The position numbers and the translations under genes are program-made. Positions 17,267 through 26,624 of a stretch of DNA of 37,660 nt are shown here, piece after piece. The stretch is taken from assembly GCA_022826205.1 (NCBI GenBank), contig JAJDVJ010000125.1, positions 1 to 37,660 of the forward strand, written 5' to 3'. The DNA is from Silicimonas sp. (lineage in GTDB: Bacteria; Pseudomonadota; Alphaproteobacteria; Rhodobacterales; Rhodobacteraceae). Below the pieces are notes generated by a model. It was not told where the DNA came from and searched no databases. It was given only the letters and a program-made list of their open reading frames with translations. How positions within the stretch are numbered: the first letter of the stretch is position 1; the number at the start of each line of letters is the position of its first letter.

Positions 17267-18838
17267 CTACCGCTGCATCGCCGTCCTGAATTCGGCGACG
17301 GAGAACGCCTTGAGGGCAATGCCGGCAACGGCATAGATCAAGAGCCCCAGAACGCAGAGCAGGGCGAGGCTGGCGATCGCCGCAAGCTCGCCCGCCGCCG
17401 CGACGGGGTCCAGCAAGCGATCCAGGATCCAAAGTCCGGCAGCCATCACAGCCGTTGCGAAAATCATACGCGGAACGCGCATTCGGACCTGAGCGTCCAG
17501 TTCGGCGGCCCGGCCCATTTTTTTCGAACCAATGTAAAGCAATGCCAGCATGAACCATGCTGCAATCGTCGTGCCGATTGCCGCGGCAATGTATCCAATG
17601 AACGGTGCAAGCCCGATCGCAAGGATCGCATTGACCAGCATCGCAGCAGCGGCAAAGCGGAACGGGTTCCTCGTGTCCTGTCGCGCAAAATAGAGGGGCT
17701 GCAGGGCCTTTTGCAGCACGAAGGCCGGGAGACCAAGGCCGTAGACCGCCGTGGCAAGCGCCGTGGCAGCCGTGTCGGCCGGTCCGAACGCCCCATGCTC
17801 GAATAGTGTGCGCACCATCGCAGCCGGAATCACTGCAAGCGCGGCAGCGGCGGGAATGGCTAGAGCCAGGGACATCTCGACTGCCCTCGAGAACGCGAAC
17901 TGGCCGCCTTCCGTGTCGCGGGCCGCCAGGCGACGCGAGAGATCCGGCAGAAGCACGATCCCGATCGCGATGCCGACAACGCCGAGTGGCAGCTGGTAGA
18001 GCCGGTCCGCAAAGGACAGCCATACGATTGCACCGTCAAAATAGCTTGCCACTTGCCGGCCCACGAGGAGATTGATCTGGACGACACCGCCAGCCAGCAT
18101 GGCGGGCGCGGCAATCACGGCAAGTCGCTTGAGTTCGGGGGTCCATCGCGGCCAGCCCGGCCGGAGGACAAAACCGGCCGTCCGCGCCGCCAACCAGACG
18201 AGGGCGAGCTGCGCGATGCCAGCAAGAACCACTCCGAATGCCAGAAGCGTGCCGTGGCGTGCGCTTTCCGCATCCCCGATCACGGATCGTCCGTAGCCAA
18301 GCTCCGCAAGGATCATCACGCCGATCAGGACGATGTTCAGTAGCACCGGAGCAGCTGCGGCAGCGGCGAATTTTCCGCCCGCGTTCAGGACGCCGGAAAA
18401 GAGTGCGGCGAGGGAAATGAACACGACATATACAAACACGATCCGTCCAAGCGTAACGGCCGCGTCGAAGCGCATGTCGTTCGCAAACCCGCTGGCCATT
18501 GCAAGAACGAGCCACGGCATGAAAACCGTGCCGAGGACCGCAATGACGATCAGGATCAGCGTCAGTCCCGACAGTGCGTCTCGTGCAAAGCCGTGTGCAT
18601 CCTCGCCGACCTCCAGCTTCTTTGCGAACATGGGCACGAAAGCCATGTTGAAGGCGCCTTCCGCGAAGAACCGTCGGAACATGTTGGGAAGGGAGAAGGC
18701 CACGAGAAATGCTTCCGCCACCGGACCGCTGCCAAGCCATGCCGCGATCAGGATGTCGCGGACAAAGCCGAGTATGCGCGACAGGAACGTCCATGCCCCC
18801 ACAGTCACGGCACCGGATATGAGCCGAATCGTGGTCAT
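17267..18838 (-). CDS. murJ: lipid II flippase MurJ
   Basis: Polytopic membrane protein of the MVF/MOP family which moves lipid II across the cytoplasmic membrane for peptidoglycan synthesis. The N-terminus ('TFLSRILGFVRDILIAAWLG'), 'AFLVAFSLPNMFRRFFAEGAF' and 'SYFDGAIVWLSFADRLYQLPLG' are conserved MurJ segments, and 14 hydrophobic helices are visible. The longest frame starts at 18940; the ATG at 18838 begins three residues before the conserved TM region and avoids overlap with glnD, giving 523 residues, normal for MurJ. Another ATG at 18868 is possible. Located 43 bases after glnD, in a glnD-murJ-trpS order seen in Rhodobacterales. Confidence 0.95.
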   Translation of the reverse strand: MTTIRLISGAVTVGAWTFLSRILGFVRDILIAAWLGSGPVAEAFLVAFSLPNMFRRFFAEGAFNMAFVPMFAKKLEVGEDAHGFARDALSGLTLILIVIAVLGTVFMPWLVLAMASGFANDMRFDAAVTLGRIVFVYVVFISLAALFSGVLNAGGKFAAAAAAPVLLNIVLIGVMILAELGYGRSVIGDAESARHGTLLAFGVVLAGIAQLALVWLAARTAGFVLRPGWPRWTPELKRLAVIAAPAMLAGGVVQINLLVGRQVASYFDGAIVWLSFADRLYQLPLGVVGIAIGIVLLPDLSRRLAARDTEGGQFAFSRAVEMSLALAIPAAAALAVIPAAMVRTLFEHGAFGPADTAATALATAVYGLGLPAFVLQKALQPLYFARQDTRNPFRFAAAAMLVNAILAIGLAPFIGYIAAAIGTTIAAWFMLALLYIGSKKMGRAAELDAQVRMRVPRMIFATAVMAAGLWILDRLLDPVAAAGELAAIASLALLCVLGLLIYAVAGIALKAFSVAEFRTAMQR

Positions 18839-18881
18839 GGAATCGCCGCGCCTCGATGCATTCGCCATGTCGCGTCGAAGA

Positions 18882-21704
18882 TCATGGCGCAGCGGCCCGT
18901 TCGGCACCTGCCTCGATGGCGGCGCGGAGACGTGCTTCAAGCGTCCTTTGCTTAGACTTCGAATGGTATTTGAGGCCGAACATGTCCTTCACGTAAAATG
19001 TGTCGACGACCTGCGCGCCGTACGTCGCGATGACTGCACTTGCAATGTAGACATTCGACTGCGCGAGCGCGTGTGCGAGGTCGTAGAGCAGCCCCGGGCG
19101 GTCGCGAGTGTCGACTTCGATGATCGTGTAGATGTCCGAGCCCTCGTTGTCGAACGAGATGGAAGTCGGCACGCCGAAGGCGCGCTCCTTCATCTTCCGC
19201 CGATCCTTGTTGATGAGTGATTCACGCGGCAAGGTCTCGCCCTTCAACGTTTTTTTGATCACGCCTCGCAGTCGCTGCATCTGGTCCGTGCCGTAAGGGC
19301 TTCCGTCTCTGTCCTGAATCCAGAAGACTGCGGTCGCATAGCCGTCGGAAGACGTGTAGGTCCGCGCGTCGACAACATTCGCGCCTGCAAGGGCCAGCGC
19401 GCCGGACAGTCGGGCAAAGATGCCTGGATGGTCTGCGAGCGCAAAGCAGATTCGAGTCGCATCCCGCGCCTCGTCAGGCATCACGTCACTCCGGATTTCG
19501 CTGTCGCCGATTCCGGAGAGCAGACGCGCCAATACCTGGTGCGCGTCATGTGGCAGACCCTGCCAATAGGGTCCGTAGTGGCGGGAGGTCTCGTGCTGGA
19601 GGGCTTCTTCGTCCCAATCCGCCAGCGCTGCGCGGAGCGCGGACTTGGCTTCTGACTCCATGCTGCCGCGATTGATGGCCTCCATCCCGCGTTCAAGGGC
19701 ATCGGCAGTCATCGCGTGAAGATCGCGCAGCAACTGCGCCTTCCAGTTGTTCCAGGTGCCCGGACCTACACCCCGGATGTCGCAGACCGTCAGCACGGTC
19801 AGCAGGTCGAGCCTTTCCCGGGATTGAACCGCCTTTGCAAAGTCGCGCACCGTGCGGGGTTCCGACAGGTCGCGCTTCTGGGCCATGTCAGCCATCAAGA
19901 GATGGTAGCGGACAAGCCACTCGACCGTCTCTACGTCACTCTCCGAGAGCCCGAATCGTCGCGCGGCCTTGCGGGCGATATGTGCTCCGAGGATCGAGTG
20001 GTCTTGCTTGCGCCCCTTTCCGATGTCGTGCAACAGGAGCGCCGTGTAGAGGACCTTCCTGTTGACGCCTCTTTCCAGGATGCCGCTTGCCACCGGCAGT
20101 TCCTCGACCAGTTCGCCGCGTTCGATCCCTGCCAGGTTCGAGATGCATTGGATGGTGTGCTCGTCCACCGTGTAGTGGTGGTACATGTTGAACTGCATCA
20201 TCGCCACGATGGGCTCGAATTCCGGAACAAGTGCCGCGAGCACGCCGAGTTCGTTCATGCGCCGGAGCGCTCTCTCGGGGTTCCCGTGTTCAAGAAGCGT
20301 ATCGAAGAAGATCCGGTTTGCTTCGGGCGACCGGCGCATATCGTCGTCAATCAGGTCGAGGTTCGCCGTGATCAGCCGCATTGCGTCCGGATGGATCAGG
20401 TAGCCCGTGCGCAGCGCTTCTTCGAATATCCTCAACAGGTTAAGCTTGTCCGCCAGAAAGGTGCGCTCATCGGCAATGTCAAGGCGATTGTGGCGCAGCA
20501 TGTACCGGTCACCCACACGCTTTCGGCGCTGGAAGAAGCTTGCAAGTGACGGCGCCTTTTTTACGTGCTTAGCCTCCAGTGCGGTCAGGAAGATGCGGGT
20601 AAGCTCTCCGACTACGGTGGCGTGCCGGAAGTAGTCCAGCATGAAGCGCTCGACGGCGGGACGGTCTGCCCCGTCCTTGTAGCCAAGCCGTTCCGCAAGC
20701 ATTGGTTGAACGTCTATGGTCAACTGGTCCACCGCGCGTCCGGCAAGCATGTGGAGATGGCACCGGACTGCCATGAGAAACGTCTCGGCAGCCCGAAACT
20801 TTTCGTATTCCTCGGCGCTCAGCAAGCCGGTCCGCACCAGCTCCGCCGCATCCGATACGCCGTGAATGTACTTCCCGATCCAGAAGAGTGTCTGGAGGTC
20901 CCTCAGACCGCCCTTGCCCTCCTTTATGTTGGGTTCGATGATGTACCGCCGACCACCGTGACGACGGTGACGGGAGTCGCGTTCCTGCAGCTTGGATTCA
21001 ATGAATTCGGAGACCGTCTTGCTGAAGAGCTCCTTTTTCAACCGCACCGCCAACTCATCTGCCAGGGTGCTGTTGCCGACCAGGAAACGATGTTCCAGAA
21101 GCGCCGTGCGGATCGTGTGGTCGTCATGCCCGAGCCGGATGCAGTCGGTTATGTTCCGTGTTGAATGCCCCACTTTCAGATGCAGGTCCCAAAGCACGTA
21201 GAGCATGCTTTCGATCAGGCTTTCGGCCCAAGGCGTGACTTTCCAAGGCATGAGGAACAGAAGATCCACGTCCGAGTATGGCGCCATCTCGCCCCGGCCG
21301 TAGCCGCCGACGGCGAGAACCGCGATGCGTTCGCCGTCTGTCGGATTGGGGTTGGGGTGGAGCCAGGTCGAAGTTGCTTGAAAGGCGGTCTCAACCACGC
21401 CATCGGTCAGGTGCCGAAATGCAAGTACCGTGTCGCGTGATGCGAACGGCTTTGCTTCCAGCGCATCAGTGATGGTGGCGCGTCCGCTGTGGACTGCCTG
21501 TGTCAAACACTCGATTATCCGGCTTCGCGTCCCGGTGCCGCGACCGGGCGGCAAGTCACCCATGTCGTCCGCGATCTTGGCCAGCACGGTTGCGCCGTCA
21601 TAAATCTGAACCGCGCTCAGACCCAGATCCGGAAAGACGGGACTGTCCGGGTCCTGTGGGGGCTCAGAAGCCCGCGCTGCCAAAGCTTGTTGGGGCGGGG
21701 TCAA
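18882..21704 (-). CDS. glnD: bifunctional [protein-PII] uridylyltransferase/uridylyl-removing enzyme
   Basis: Senses glutamine and controls nitrogen assimilation by adding or removing UMP on PII proteins. 940 residues with the full domain order: nucleotidyltransferase with 'GGYGRGEMAPYSDVDLLFL' (about 133-151), the GlnD helical region, an HD hydrolase domain with 'LLHDIGKG' (near 545), and two C-terminal ACT domains ('HPGIFARLSGALALAGANV', 'DRPGLLYDLAHALAQSNVYI'). The length is slightly above the 880-930 typical; the start at 21704 overlaps the end of the preceding lipoprotein gene by 41 bases, and no better start is seen before residue 49. Complete. Confidence 0.95.
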   Translation of the reverse strand: MTPPQQALAARASEPPQDPDSPVFPDLGLSAVQIYDGATVLAKIADDMGDLPPGRGTGTRSRIIECLTQAVHSGRATITDALEAKPFASRDTVLAFRHLTDGVVETAFQATSTWLHPNPNPTDGERIAVLAVGGYGRGEMAPYSDVDLLFLMPWKVTPWAESLIESMLYVLWDLHLKVGHSTRNITDCIRLGHDDHTIRTALLEHRFLVGNSTLADELAVRLKKELFSKTVSEFIESKLQERDSRHRRHGGRRYIIEPNIKEGKGGLRDLQTLFWIGKYIHGVSDAAELVRTGLLSAEEYEKFRAAETFLMAVRCHLHMLAGRAVDQLTIDVQPMLAERLGYKDGADRPAVERFMLDYFRHATVVGELTRIFLTALEAKHVKKAPSLASFFQRRKRVGDRYMLRHNRLDIADERTFLADKLNLLRIFEEALRTGYLIHPDAMRLITANLDLIDDDMRRSPEANRIFFDTLLEHGNPERALRRMNELGVLAALVPEFEPIVAMMQFNMYHHYTVDEHTIQCISNLAGIERGELVEELPVASGILERGVNRKVLYTALLLHDIGKGRKQDHSILGAHIARKAARRFGLSESDVETVEWLVRYHLLMADMAQKRDLSEPRTVRDFAKAVQSRERLDLLTVLTVCDIRGVGPGTWNNWKAQLLRDLHAMTADALERGMEAINRGSMESEAKSALRAALADWDEEALQHETSRHYGPYWQGLPHDAHQVLARLLSGIGDSEIRSDVMPDEARDATRICFALADHPGIFARLSGALALAGANVVDARTYTSSDGYATAVFWIQDRDGSPYGTDQMQRLRGVIKKTLKGETLPRESLINKDRRKMKERAFGVPTSISFDNEGSDIYTIIEVDTRDRPGLLYDLAHALAQSNVYIASAVIATYGAQVVDTFYVKDMFGLKYHSKSKQRTLEARLRAAIEAGAERAAAP

Positions 21705-22821
21705 TAACGATCACCTGGTTGTACTCGACCTGCGCGACGGCAAGTCCACGTTCATTCGTGCCGTCTGGCAGCAAACGGAAGGGTCCGTTGACGCCTGCAA
21801 ATCCGGCGGTCTGGGTCAGGGCGTCTGCTCGCAGGGCATTGCTCTTGCCCTGGGCGACAAGCGCGCCGATCGCCGCGATTCCGTCATAGGCAAGGCTGGC
21901 GATCGGGCTGGGTTGCGAATCGTAGACTCCGGCATAACGGCGGTTGAACTGCTGTGCCAGCACCGGCGCGGGGGTCGCAAACCACGCTCCCTGAAGCCCC
22001 TTGAGGGACAGCGCGCTCGATGGCACGTCGAGCCTCTGCAGGCCGATGAACTGCGCCGTGTCCCGGTCAATGCCGTACTCCGGCAACAATGCCGCCAGAA
22101 AGGGCAGTGCGCCTGAATTGCCTGAGGTCACGAATATCGTGTCCGCGCCGTAGGCAAGGAAGCTGCTTGCGATGCCGGGAATCGCGTCGACCACGCCTTG
22201 TTGCGACAGGGCGAATGACTGGACGCCGAGCACGTCTCCACCTGCCTCGCGTGCGGCCTGCTCGATCGCTTCGGCACCCACGCGTTCCGCAGGATCGTCT
22301 GCGTGCACGATGAAGATGCCGCTCTTGCCCTGGCTGAGCGCGTATTCGACAAGCCGGTCGGCCGTGGTCTGGAAAGTGTTGCCCAGAATAAAGACATTTT
22401 CCCCCGCAACGGCCGGATTGTTGGAGAAGGTCAGCACATTGATGCCGCTGGCGGCTGCCACCTGGCCTACGGCGCGTGCGTTTTCGGCGAACAGCGGTCC
22501 GAGAATGATCTTTGCGCCGTCCTGGATCGCGAGTCGTGCCGCCTCTGCGGCGCCTTCGGGCGTGCCGACGGTGTCGTACACCCGCAAACTGACTTCGATC
22601 GAGCCCAAGTCCTCCACTGCCATAAATGCGGAGTTTTCGAGCGACTGTGCCAGAATTGCGCCGTTCGGGGCGGTCTTTGGCACAAGCAGTGCGACCGGCA
22701 CTTCCTCTTTCGGGTTGATCAGTGGCCCTATCGTCGACGTTGTGGGTTCGCATGCTGCAAGCACGGCAAGTGCTGTCATCCAGGTCATGACCTTGCGGCA
22801 AAGCGGCAAACGGGCAAGCAT
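21664..22821 (-). CDS. penicillin-binding protein activator/LpoA-like lipoprotein
   Basis: 385 residues with a lipoprotein signal ('ALAVLAAC', Cys near 24) and a type I periplasmic-binding fold: 'VALLVPKTAPNGAILAQSLENSA', 'GAKIILGPLFAENARAV', 'INVLTFSNNPAVAG', 'FIVHADDPA'. This is the COG3107/YraM (LpoA) or leucine-binding-like lipoprotein, which in gammaproteobacteria activates PBP1A from the outer membrane; in alphaproteobacteria the same fold stands next to rsmI. No ABC transporter partners are nearby, so a peptidoglycan-regulating role is favoured over amino-acid binding. It overlaps glnD downstream by 41 bases and is divergent from rsmI. Confidence 0.85.
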   Translation of the reverse strand: MLARLPLCRKVMTWMTALAVLAACEPTTSTIGPLINPKEEVPVALLVPKTAPNGAILAQSLENSAFMAVEDLGSIEVSLRVYDTVGTPEGAAEAARLAIQDGAKIILGPLFAENARAVGQVAAASGINVLTFSNNPAVAGENVFILGNTFQTTADRLVEYALSQGKSGIFIVHADDPAERVGAEAIEQAAREAGGDVLGVQSFALSQQGVVDAIPGIASSFLAYGADTIFVTSGNSGALPFLAALLPEYGIDRDTAQFIGLQRLDVPSSALSLKGLQGAWFATPAPVLAQQFNRRYAGVYDSQPSPIASLAYDGIAAIGALVAQGKSNALRADALTQTAGFAGVNGPFRLLPDGTNERGLAVAQVEYNQVIVIDPAPTSFGSAGF

Positions 22822-22853
22822 TGGATTCTCCTCGGACAGTTCGGTGCGACCCT

Positions 22854-23750
22854 ATGCAGAAACACGTCCCTAGTAAATCACGCAACGCAGCGGTGAGCAA
22901 AGCATCTAACGGTGAAACCCTTGTTGCAGGCCTCCATCTGGTTTCCACACCGCTGGGGAATGCACGCGACATCACGCTCCGGGCGCTTGACGTTCTCCGC
23001 GCTGCCGACCTCTTGGTTGCAGAGGACACGCGAAGCCTGAGACGGCTGATGAACATCCACGGAATCCCGCTCGCCGGACGAAGAGTCATGGCTTACCACG
23101 ACCATAGCGGGGATCGGGACCGAAAGGCTGTGCTTGACGCGTTGAGGCAGAACGCGTCAGTGGCCTACGCCTCGGAGGCGGGTACGCCCCTCGTGGCGGA
23201 CCCGGGATATGCCTTGGTAAGGACAGTGATCGGCGAGGGGTACAGGGTTCTGCCCGTGCCCGGTCCCTCCGCCTTGATCGCCGCACTGACCGTGGCCGGT
23301 CTGCCTTGCGACCGGTTTGCGTTTGCGGGGTTCCCGCCTTCGCAACGCAAGGCGCGAAGGCGGTTTCTGCAACTGCTCGCCGATGTGCCCGGCACGCTCA
23401 TTCTCTACGAAAGTCCTCGCCGCACGGGCGCGACGTTGCAGGATGCGGCCGACGTGCTGGGTGCTGACCGACCCGCAGCCCTGTGTCGGGAACTCACCAA
23501 GAAATTCGAGGAAATTCGCAGGGATACCCTCGGTGCCCTGGCAGAATCCCTTTCCGGTACGCCGCTCAAGGGCGAAATCGTGCTGTTGATCGGGAAGGGC
23601 GAAACACCGCCCGACCCTGCAATAGTAGAGCAGGCGCTAAGGGAGGCCCTGAAGACCCGGAAACTTCGTGACGCGGCAAGCGACGTGGCAGGCCGATTTG
23701 GCATGTCCCGACGTGACATCTACCAGTTGGGGATCAAGATCGGCAATTGA
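22854..23750 (+). CDS. rsmI: 16S rRNA (cytidine1402-2'-O)-methyltransferase
   Basis: Tetrapyrrole-methylase-fold enzyme that 2'-O-methylates C1402 of 16S rRNA. 'LVSTPLGNARDITLRALDVL', 'VAEDTRSLRRLM', 'AYASEAGTPLVADPGY' and 'VPGPSALIAAL' are RsmI signatures, and the C-terminal region about 240-298 ('REALKTRKLRDAASDVAGRFG', 'RRDIYQLGIKI') is the RsmI-specific tail. The start is uncertain: the frame opens at 22821, ATG at 22854 is taken, and a GTG at 22893 would leave more room for divergent promoters with the lipoprotein gene. In many Rhodobacterales yraN and gshB follow; here the next 8 kb hold other genes and yraN is absent. Confidence 0.94.
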   Translation: MQKHVPSKSRNAAVSKASNGETLVAGLHLVSTPLGNARDITLRALDVLRAADLLVAEDTRSLRRLMNIHGIPLAGRRVMAYHDHSGDRDRKAVLDALRQNASVAYASEAGTPLVADPGYALVRTVIGEGYRVLPVPGPSALIAALTVAGLPCDRFAFAGFPPSQRKARRRFLQLLADVPGTLILYESPRRTGATLQDAADVLGADRPAALCRELTKKFEEIRRDTLGALAESLSGTPLKGEIVLLIGKGETPPDPAIVEQALREALKTRKLRDAASDVAGRFGMSRRDIYQLGIKIGN

Positions 23751-24239
23751 CCTTTTCCCGTCCGGTTTCAAAGGTCGTTGGATCGCCGGTCTCGATGCGT
23801 TCCGTACTCTCGATGTCATGTGACATTCACGTGGTGAAGCGATGGCGCGCGGCAGCGGTGCCTGGATAGGGACCTTTCGGGAGAGCTTCGCACGCCTTGG
23901 AACGCCGGAGCGCATGTTTTTGGCGGCGTGCAAGAACACCGGATCTACCGTACCCACGGGATGGTAACCTGACTTCGCTTCCAGTGTTCTCCCGAGCACC
24001 AAGTGCATCGGCAATCGCCATTGTGGCGGACGCCAGTGCAGTTCGCGTCCGAAATTGACCCGCGCCGACTTGCCGACTTTATCGTAGATTGGCTCGATGC
24101 CGGCGTTCGGAAAGAAAGAGTGCCACGAATTCAGGTCGGCGGTGGGCAATGATTGTTTTGCAGCGGGCGGTTCAGGCGGTATTGAGTGTCAAAGGTCATC
24201 TGCCTCGTTCCCGGACGCGTTGCGTCGGAGGGTCCCGCA
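23751..24239. other. intergenic stretch, no recognisable gene
   Basis: After rsmI about 490 bases contain only unconvincing open frames (one runs antisense from 24149 into rsmI). This is the left boundary of the accessory block between rsmI and gshB. No insertion-sequence ends or tRNA attachment site were recognised. The Shine-Dalgarno of the next gene (GGAGGG at 24227-24232) is at its end. Confidence 0.4.
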
Positions 24240-26567
24240 ATGTTGCGCAACGATCCGTTCTTCCTGTCTCCGGCGTCGCTGCGGCGACCTGCGGGGCATG
24301 CACTGAAGTCTTCATCCGGAAAGATGAAACGGTTGTTCCAGCCGCTTACCGCCACGGGCGTTCCGCTTGGCGGCATTGGAACCGGCGGAATAACCCGCGC
24401 TTCAGACGGACGCTTCAGCAGGTGGACAATCAAGGGCGGGGGCGTGGCAAAGTTTGCGATGCCTTGCAACGGGTTCCTCGTCCGTGTCCGACGGCAGGAC
24501 GAGGAACCCGTCGCCATCGCCCTTCAGCCGAAGCCTGACAGCGGCGAACTTGATTCCTTCGAATTCGAACACGCGTCGCCCGAATGGGGCGGTCTCTTCC
24601 CGTTCTCGTGGCATCGGCACGCACCGGTGGCAGGCGTCGAAGCGGAATGCCTTTCGTTCTCGCCCGTCATCCCACGTGACCTGTCCTGCTCGATGCTTCC
24701 GGTCTCTCTCTTCAAATGGCGACTGACGAACACGGGAGAAACGGCCGCGGACGTTTCGCTCGCGTTCACCTTCGCCAACCTGAACGGATGGTTCGACTCG
24801 TTCCACGAAGGTCGTCCGTGCAGGGTGGCGGCCGGCTGTTTTAACAGGCCGTCTGAACTCTCCGGAGGAACAGGGGTCATCCTGGACCGTCGTCGCACGG
24901 CGGACGAACCGGCTGAAGGCACGGGAGAGTGGGCCATTGCGATGTCTGCCGACACAGCCACTGTCCTCTCCCGTACGATCTGCTTCGATGGCGCAGGCAA
25001 CGGCGATGAATTCTGGGACGAGTTTCTAGCAACTGGCGATGCACCTGATCGTGGCAGCGGCTGGGTCACCGAGAGCGGGTTTCGCGAGACTCCGCCCGCA
25101 CATCCAGCCGCCGCCGTTTCCGCGCGGGTATCGATGCGTCCCGGCGAAAGCTGCGAGATGCTCGCGACCCTTGCCTGGGACTTGCCGAGGATCTCGTTCG
25201 GGCAAGGCCGGACGTGGTTTCGCGGCTATACCGACGAATGGAGCCGGAACGGTCGGAACGCGGAACGAATCACGGAGCTGGCCCATCGGTCGGCGCCGGA
25301 CTGGGAGAGGCGAATCTCCGAATGGCACGAGGACGTAAGCGAGGTGCTTGGCAGCGCTCCGCATCGTGCCGGCGTGACGATCAACGAAAGCTATTTTCTC
25401 GTGGACGGCCTCACTGCACTGGCTTCGGCACATGGGTCGCCTGACGGACGGCAGCATTTCGGGATTATCGAGTGCCACGACTATGCGCTCTACAACACGC
25501 TTGATCTCTGGATCTACGCCGCGGAGGCCGTGGCACAGTTCTTCCCGGAACTTGCTGCGAGTGTCGCGCGTGACTACGCGGAATTCCTGATCCCCGGAGA
25601 TCCGGGACGTCGCCACCACGGCCAGGAGAAGAACCTGTTTCCGATCAATCTGGACCGTGCCTGTCCACACGATCTCGGCGGTCCGGGTGAGGACCCCTTT
25701 GTCACCCCGAATTCCTACACGTATCGCGACGGCACCCTTTGGAAGGACCTGAATTGCGACTTCGTCCTTTGCGTATATCGGGAAGGAAGACACATGAATG
25801 CCGGTTGGCGGACGGAACTCTTCCCGGCCGTTCGTGCCGCCATTGATCATCTGCAGCAATTTGATCGGGACGGGGACGGCCTGATCGAGAACGATGGCAT
25901 CCCGGACCAGACATTCGACAACATACCGATGACAGGTCCGTCAAGCTATTGCGGCGGTCTCTGGATTGCAGCGCTCCTCGCCGCGGCGGAACTCGCAGTG
26001 GAAGCGGATGAAGCGAATCTTGCGGAGGACTGGAAGACCCAGGCGGATCGCGCAGCGGTTGCGTACAATGAACGACTCTTCAACGGGAAGTGGTTTCGCG
26101 TCGACACGGACGGTCCCTTCTCTGAGGCGTGCTTTATAGAGCAACTCTTCGGCCCTTTCCTGGCGCGCCGTCTTGGACTTGGCGACATCGTGCCTCGAAG
26201 CAGCGCGGAAAGTGCGTTGAGGACAATATACGAGCGGAATTTCCTCGATGCAGGAGGTGGAGAGGGTGCCGTGTCTTTGACAGGCATCCCGGAGGATGCA
26301 CTGGCCTTGCTTCCGCACCAGGAAGACACGAGCTTTCAGACGGCCGAAATACAACCTGGATTCAATTTCAGCTACGCCGCTCAACTGGAAGCGTGGGGGC
26401 TGTCCAGCGAAGCCGACGTGCTTCGGCGCGCACTGTGTCGAGAGCTCCACGAAAGACGAAACTTGGTGTTTCAGACACCGGCCGCCTTTGACAGGGGCCG
26501 GCTGACCTGCCGCGCGGTTCTCAACATGCGGCCGCTCGCAGCGTGGTGGATCGCCGAGGCAGGTTGA
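24240..26567 (+). CDS. GH116-family glucosylceramidase-like glycoside hydrolase
   Basis: 775 residues with the two-domain GH116 layout: an N-terminal beta-rich domain starting at 'TGVPLGGIGTGGI' and a C-terminal (alpha/alpha)6 catalytic domain. The nucleophile Glu is expected at about E411 in 'GIIECHDYALYNTLDLWIYA' (GBA2 has a Glu in the same Y-NT-D context), and the acid/base Asp lies in 'DGIPDQTFDNI' (about D556-D560); 'NLFPINLDRACPHDLGG' is also a family signature. GH116 enzymes cleave beta-glucosides or beta-xylosides, including glucosylceramide. No signal peptide is seen, so it is probably cytoplasmic. Start at 24240 is chosen for GGAGGG seven bases upstream; a GTG at 24186 is an alternative. 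Not part of an evident operon. Confidence 0.85.
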   Translation: MLRNDPFFLSPASLRRPAGHALKSSSGKMKRLFQPLTATGVPLGGIGTGGITRASDGRFSRWTIKGGGVAKFAMPCNGFLVRVRRQDEEPVAIALQPKPDSGELDSFEFEHASPEWGGLFPFSWHRHAPVAGVEAECLSFSPVIPRDLSCSMLPVSLFKWRLTNTGETAADVSLAFTFANLNGWFDSFHEGRPCRVAAGCFNRPSELSGGTGVILDRRRTADEPAEGTGEWAIAMSADTATVLSRTICFDGAGNGDEFWDEFLATGDAPDRGSGWVTESGFRETPPAHPAAAVSARVSMRPGESCEMLATLAWDLPRISFGQGRTWFRGYTDEWSRNGRNAERITELAHRSAPDWERRISEWHEDVSEVLGSAPHRAGVTINESYFLVDGLTALASAHGSPDGRQHFGIIECHDYALYNTLDLWIYAAEAVAQFFPELAASVARDYAEFLIPGDPGRRHHGQEKNLFPINLDRACPHDLGGPGEDPFVTPNSYTYRDGTLWKDLNCDFVLCVYREGRHMNAGWRTELFPAVRAAIDHLQQFDRDGDGLIENDGIPDQTFDNIPMTGPSSYCGGLWIAALLAAAELAVEADEANLAEDWKTQADRAAVAYNERLFNGKWFRVDTDGPFSEACFIEQLFGPFLARRLGLGDIVPRSSAESALRTIYERNFLDAGGGEGAVSLTGIPEDALALLPHQEDTSFQTAEIQPGFNFSYAAQLEAWGLSSEADVLRRALCRELHERRNLVFQTPAAFDRGRLTCRAVLNMRPLAAWWIAEAG

Positions 26568-26624
26568 CCGCGCCGTCGAGCAACTGGACGAGTGTGTTCC
26601 TTTCCCGAGAGCCGATGACATCGC

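Noticed and set aside
16656-18023. 455-aa minus-strand frame antisense to rhomboid and shadowing murJ
   Set aside because: Arg/Cys-rich composition typical of a shadow frame; murJ and the rhomboid-like gene explain the region.
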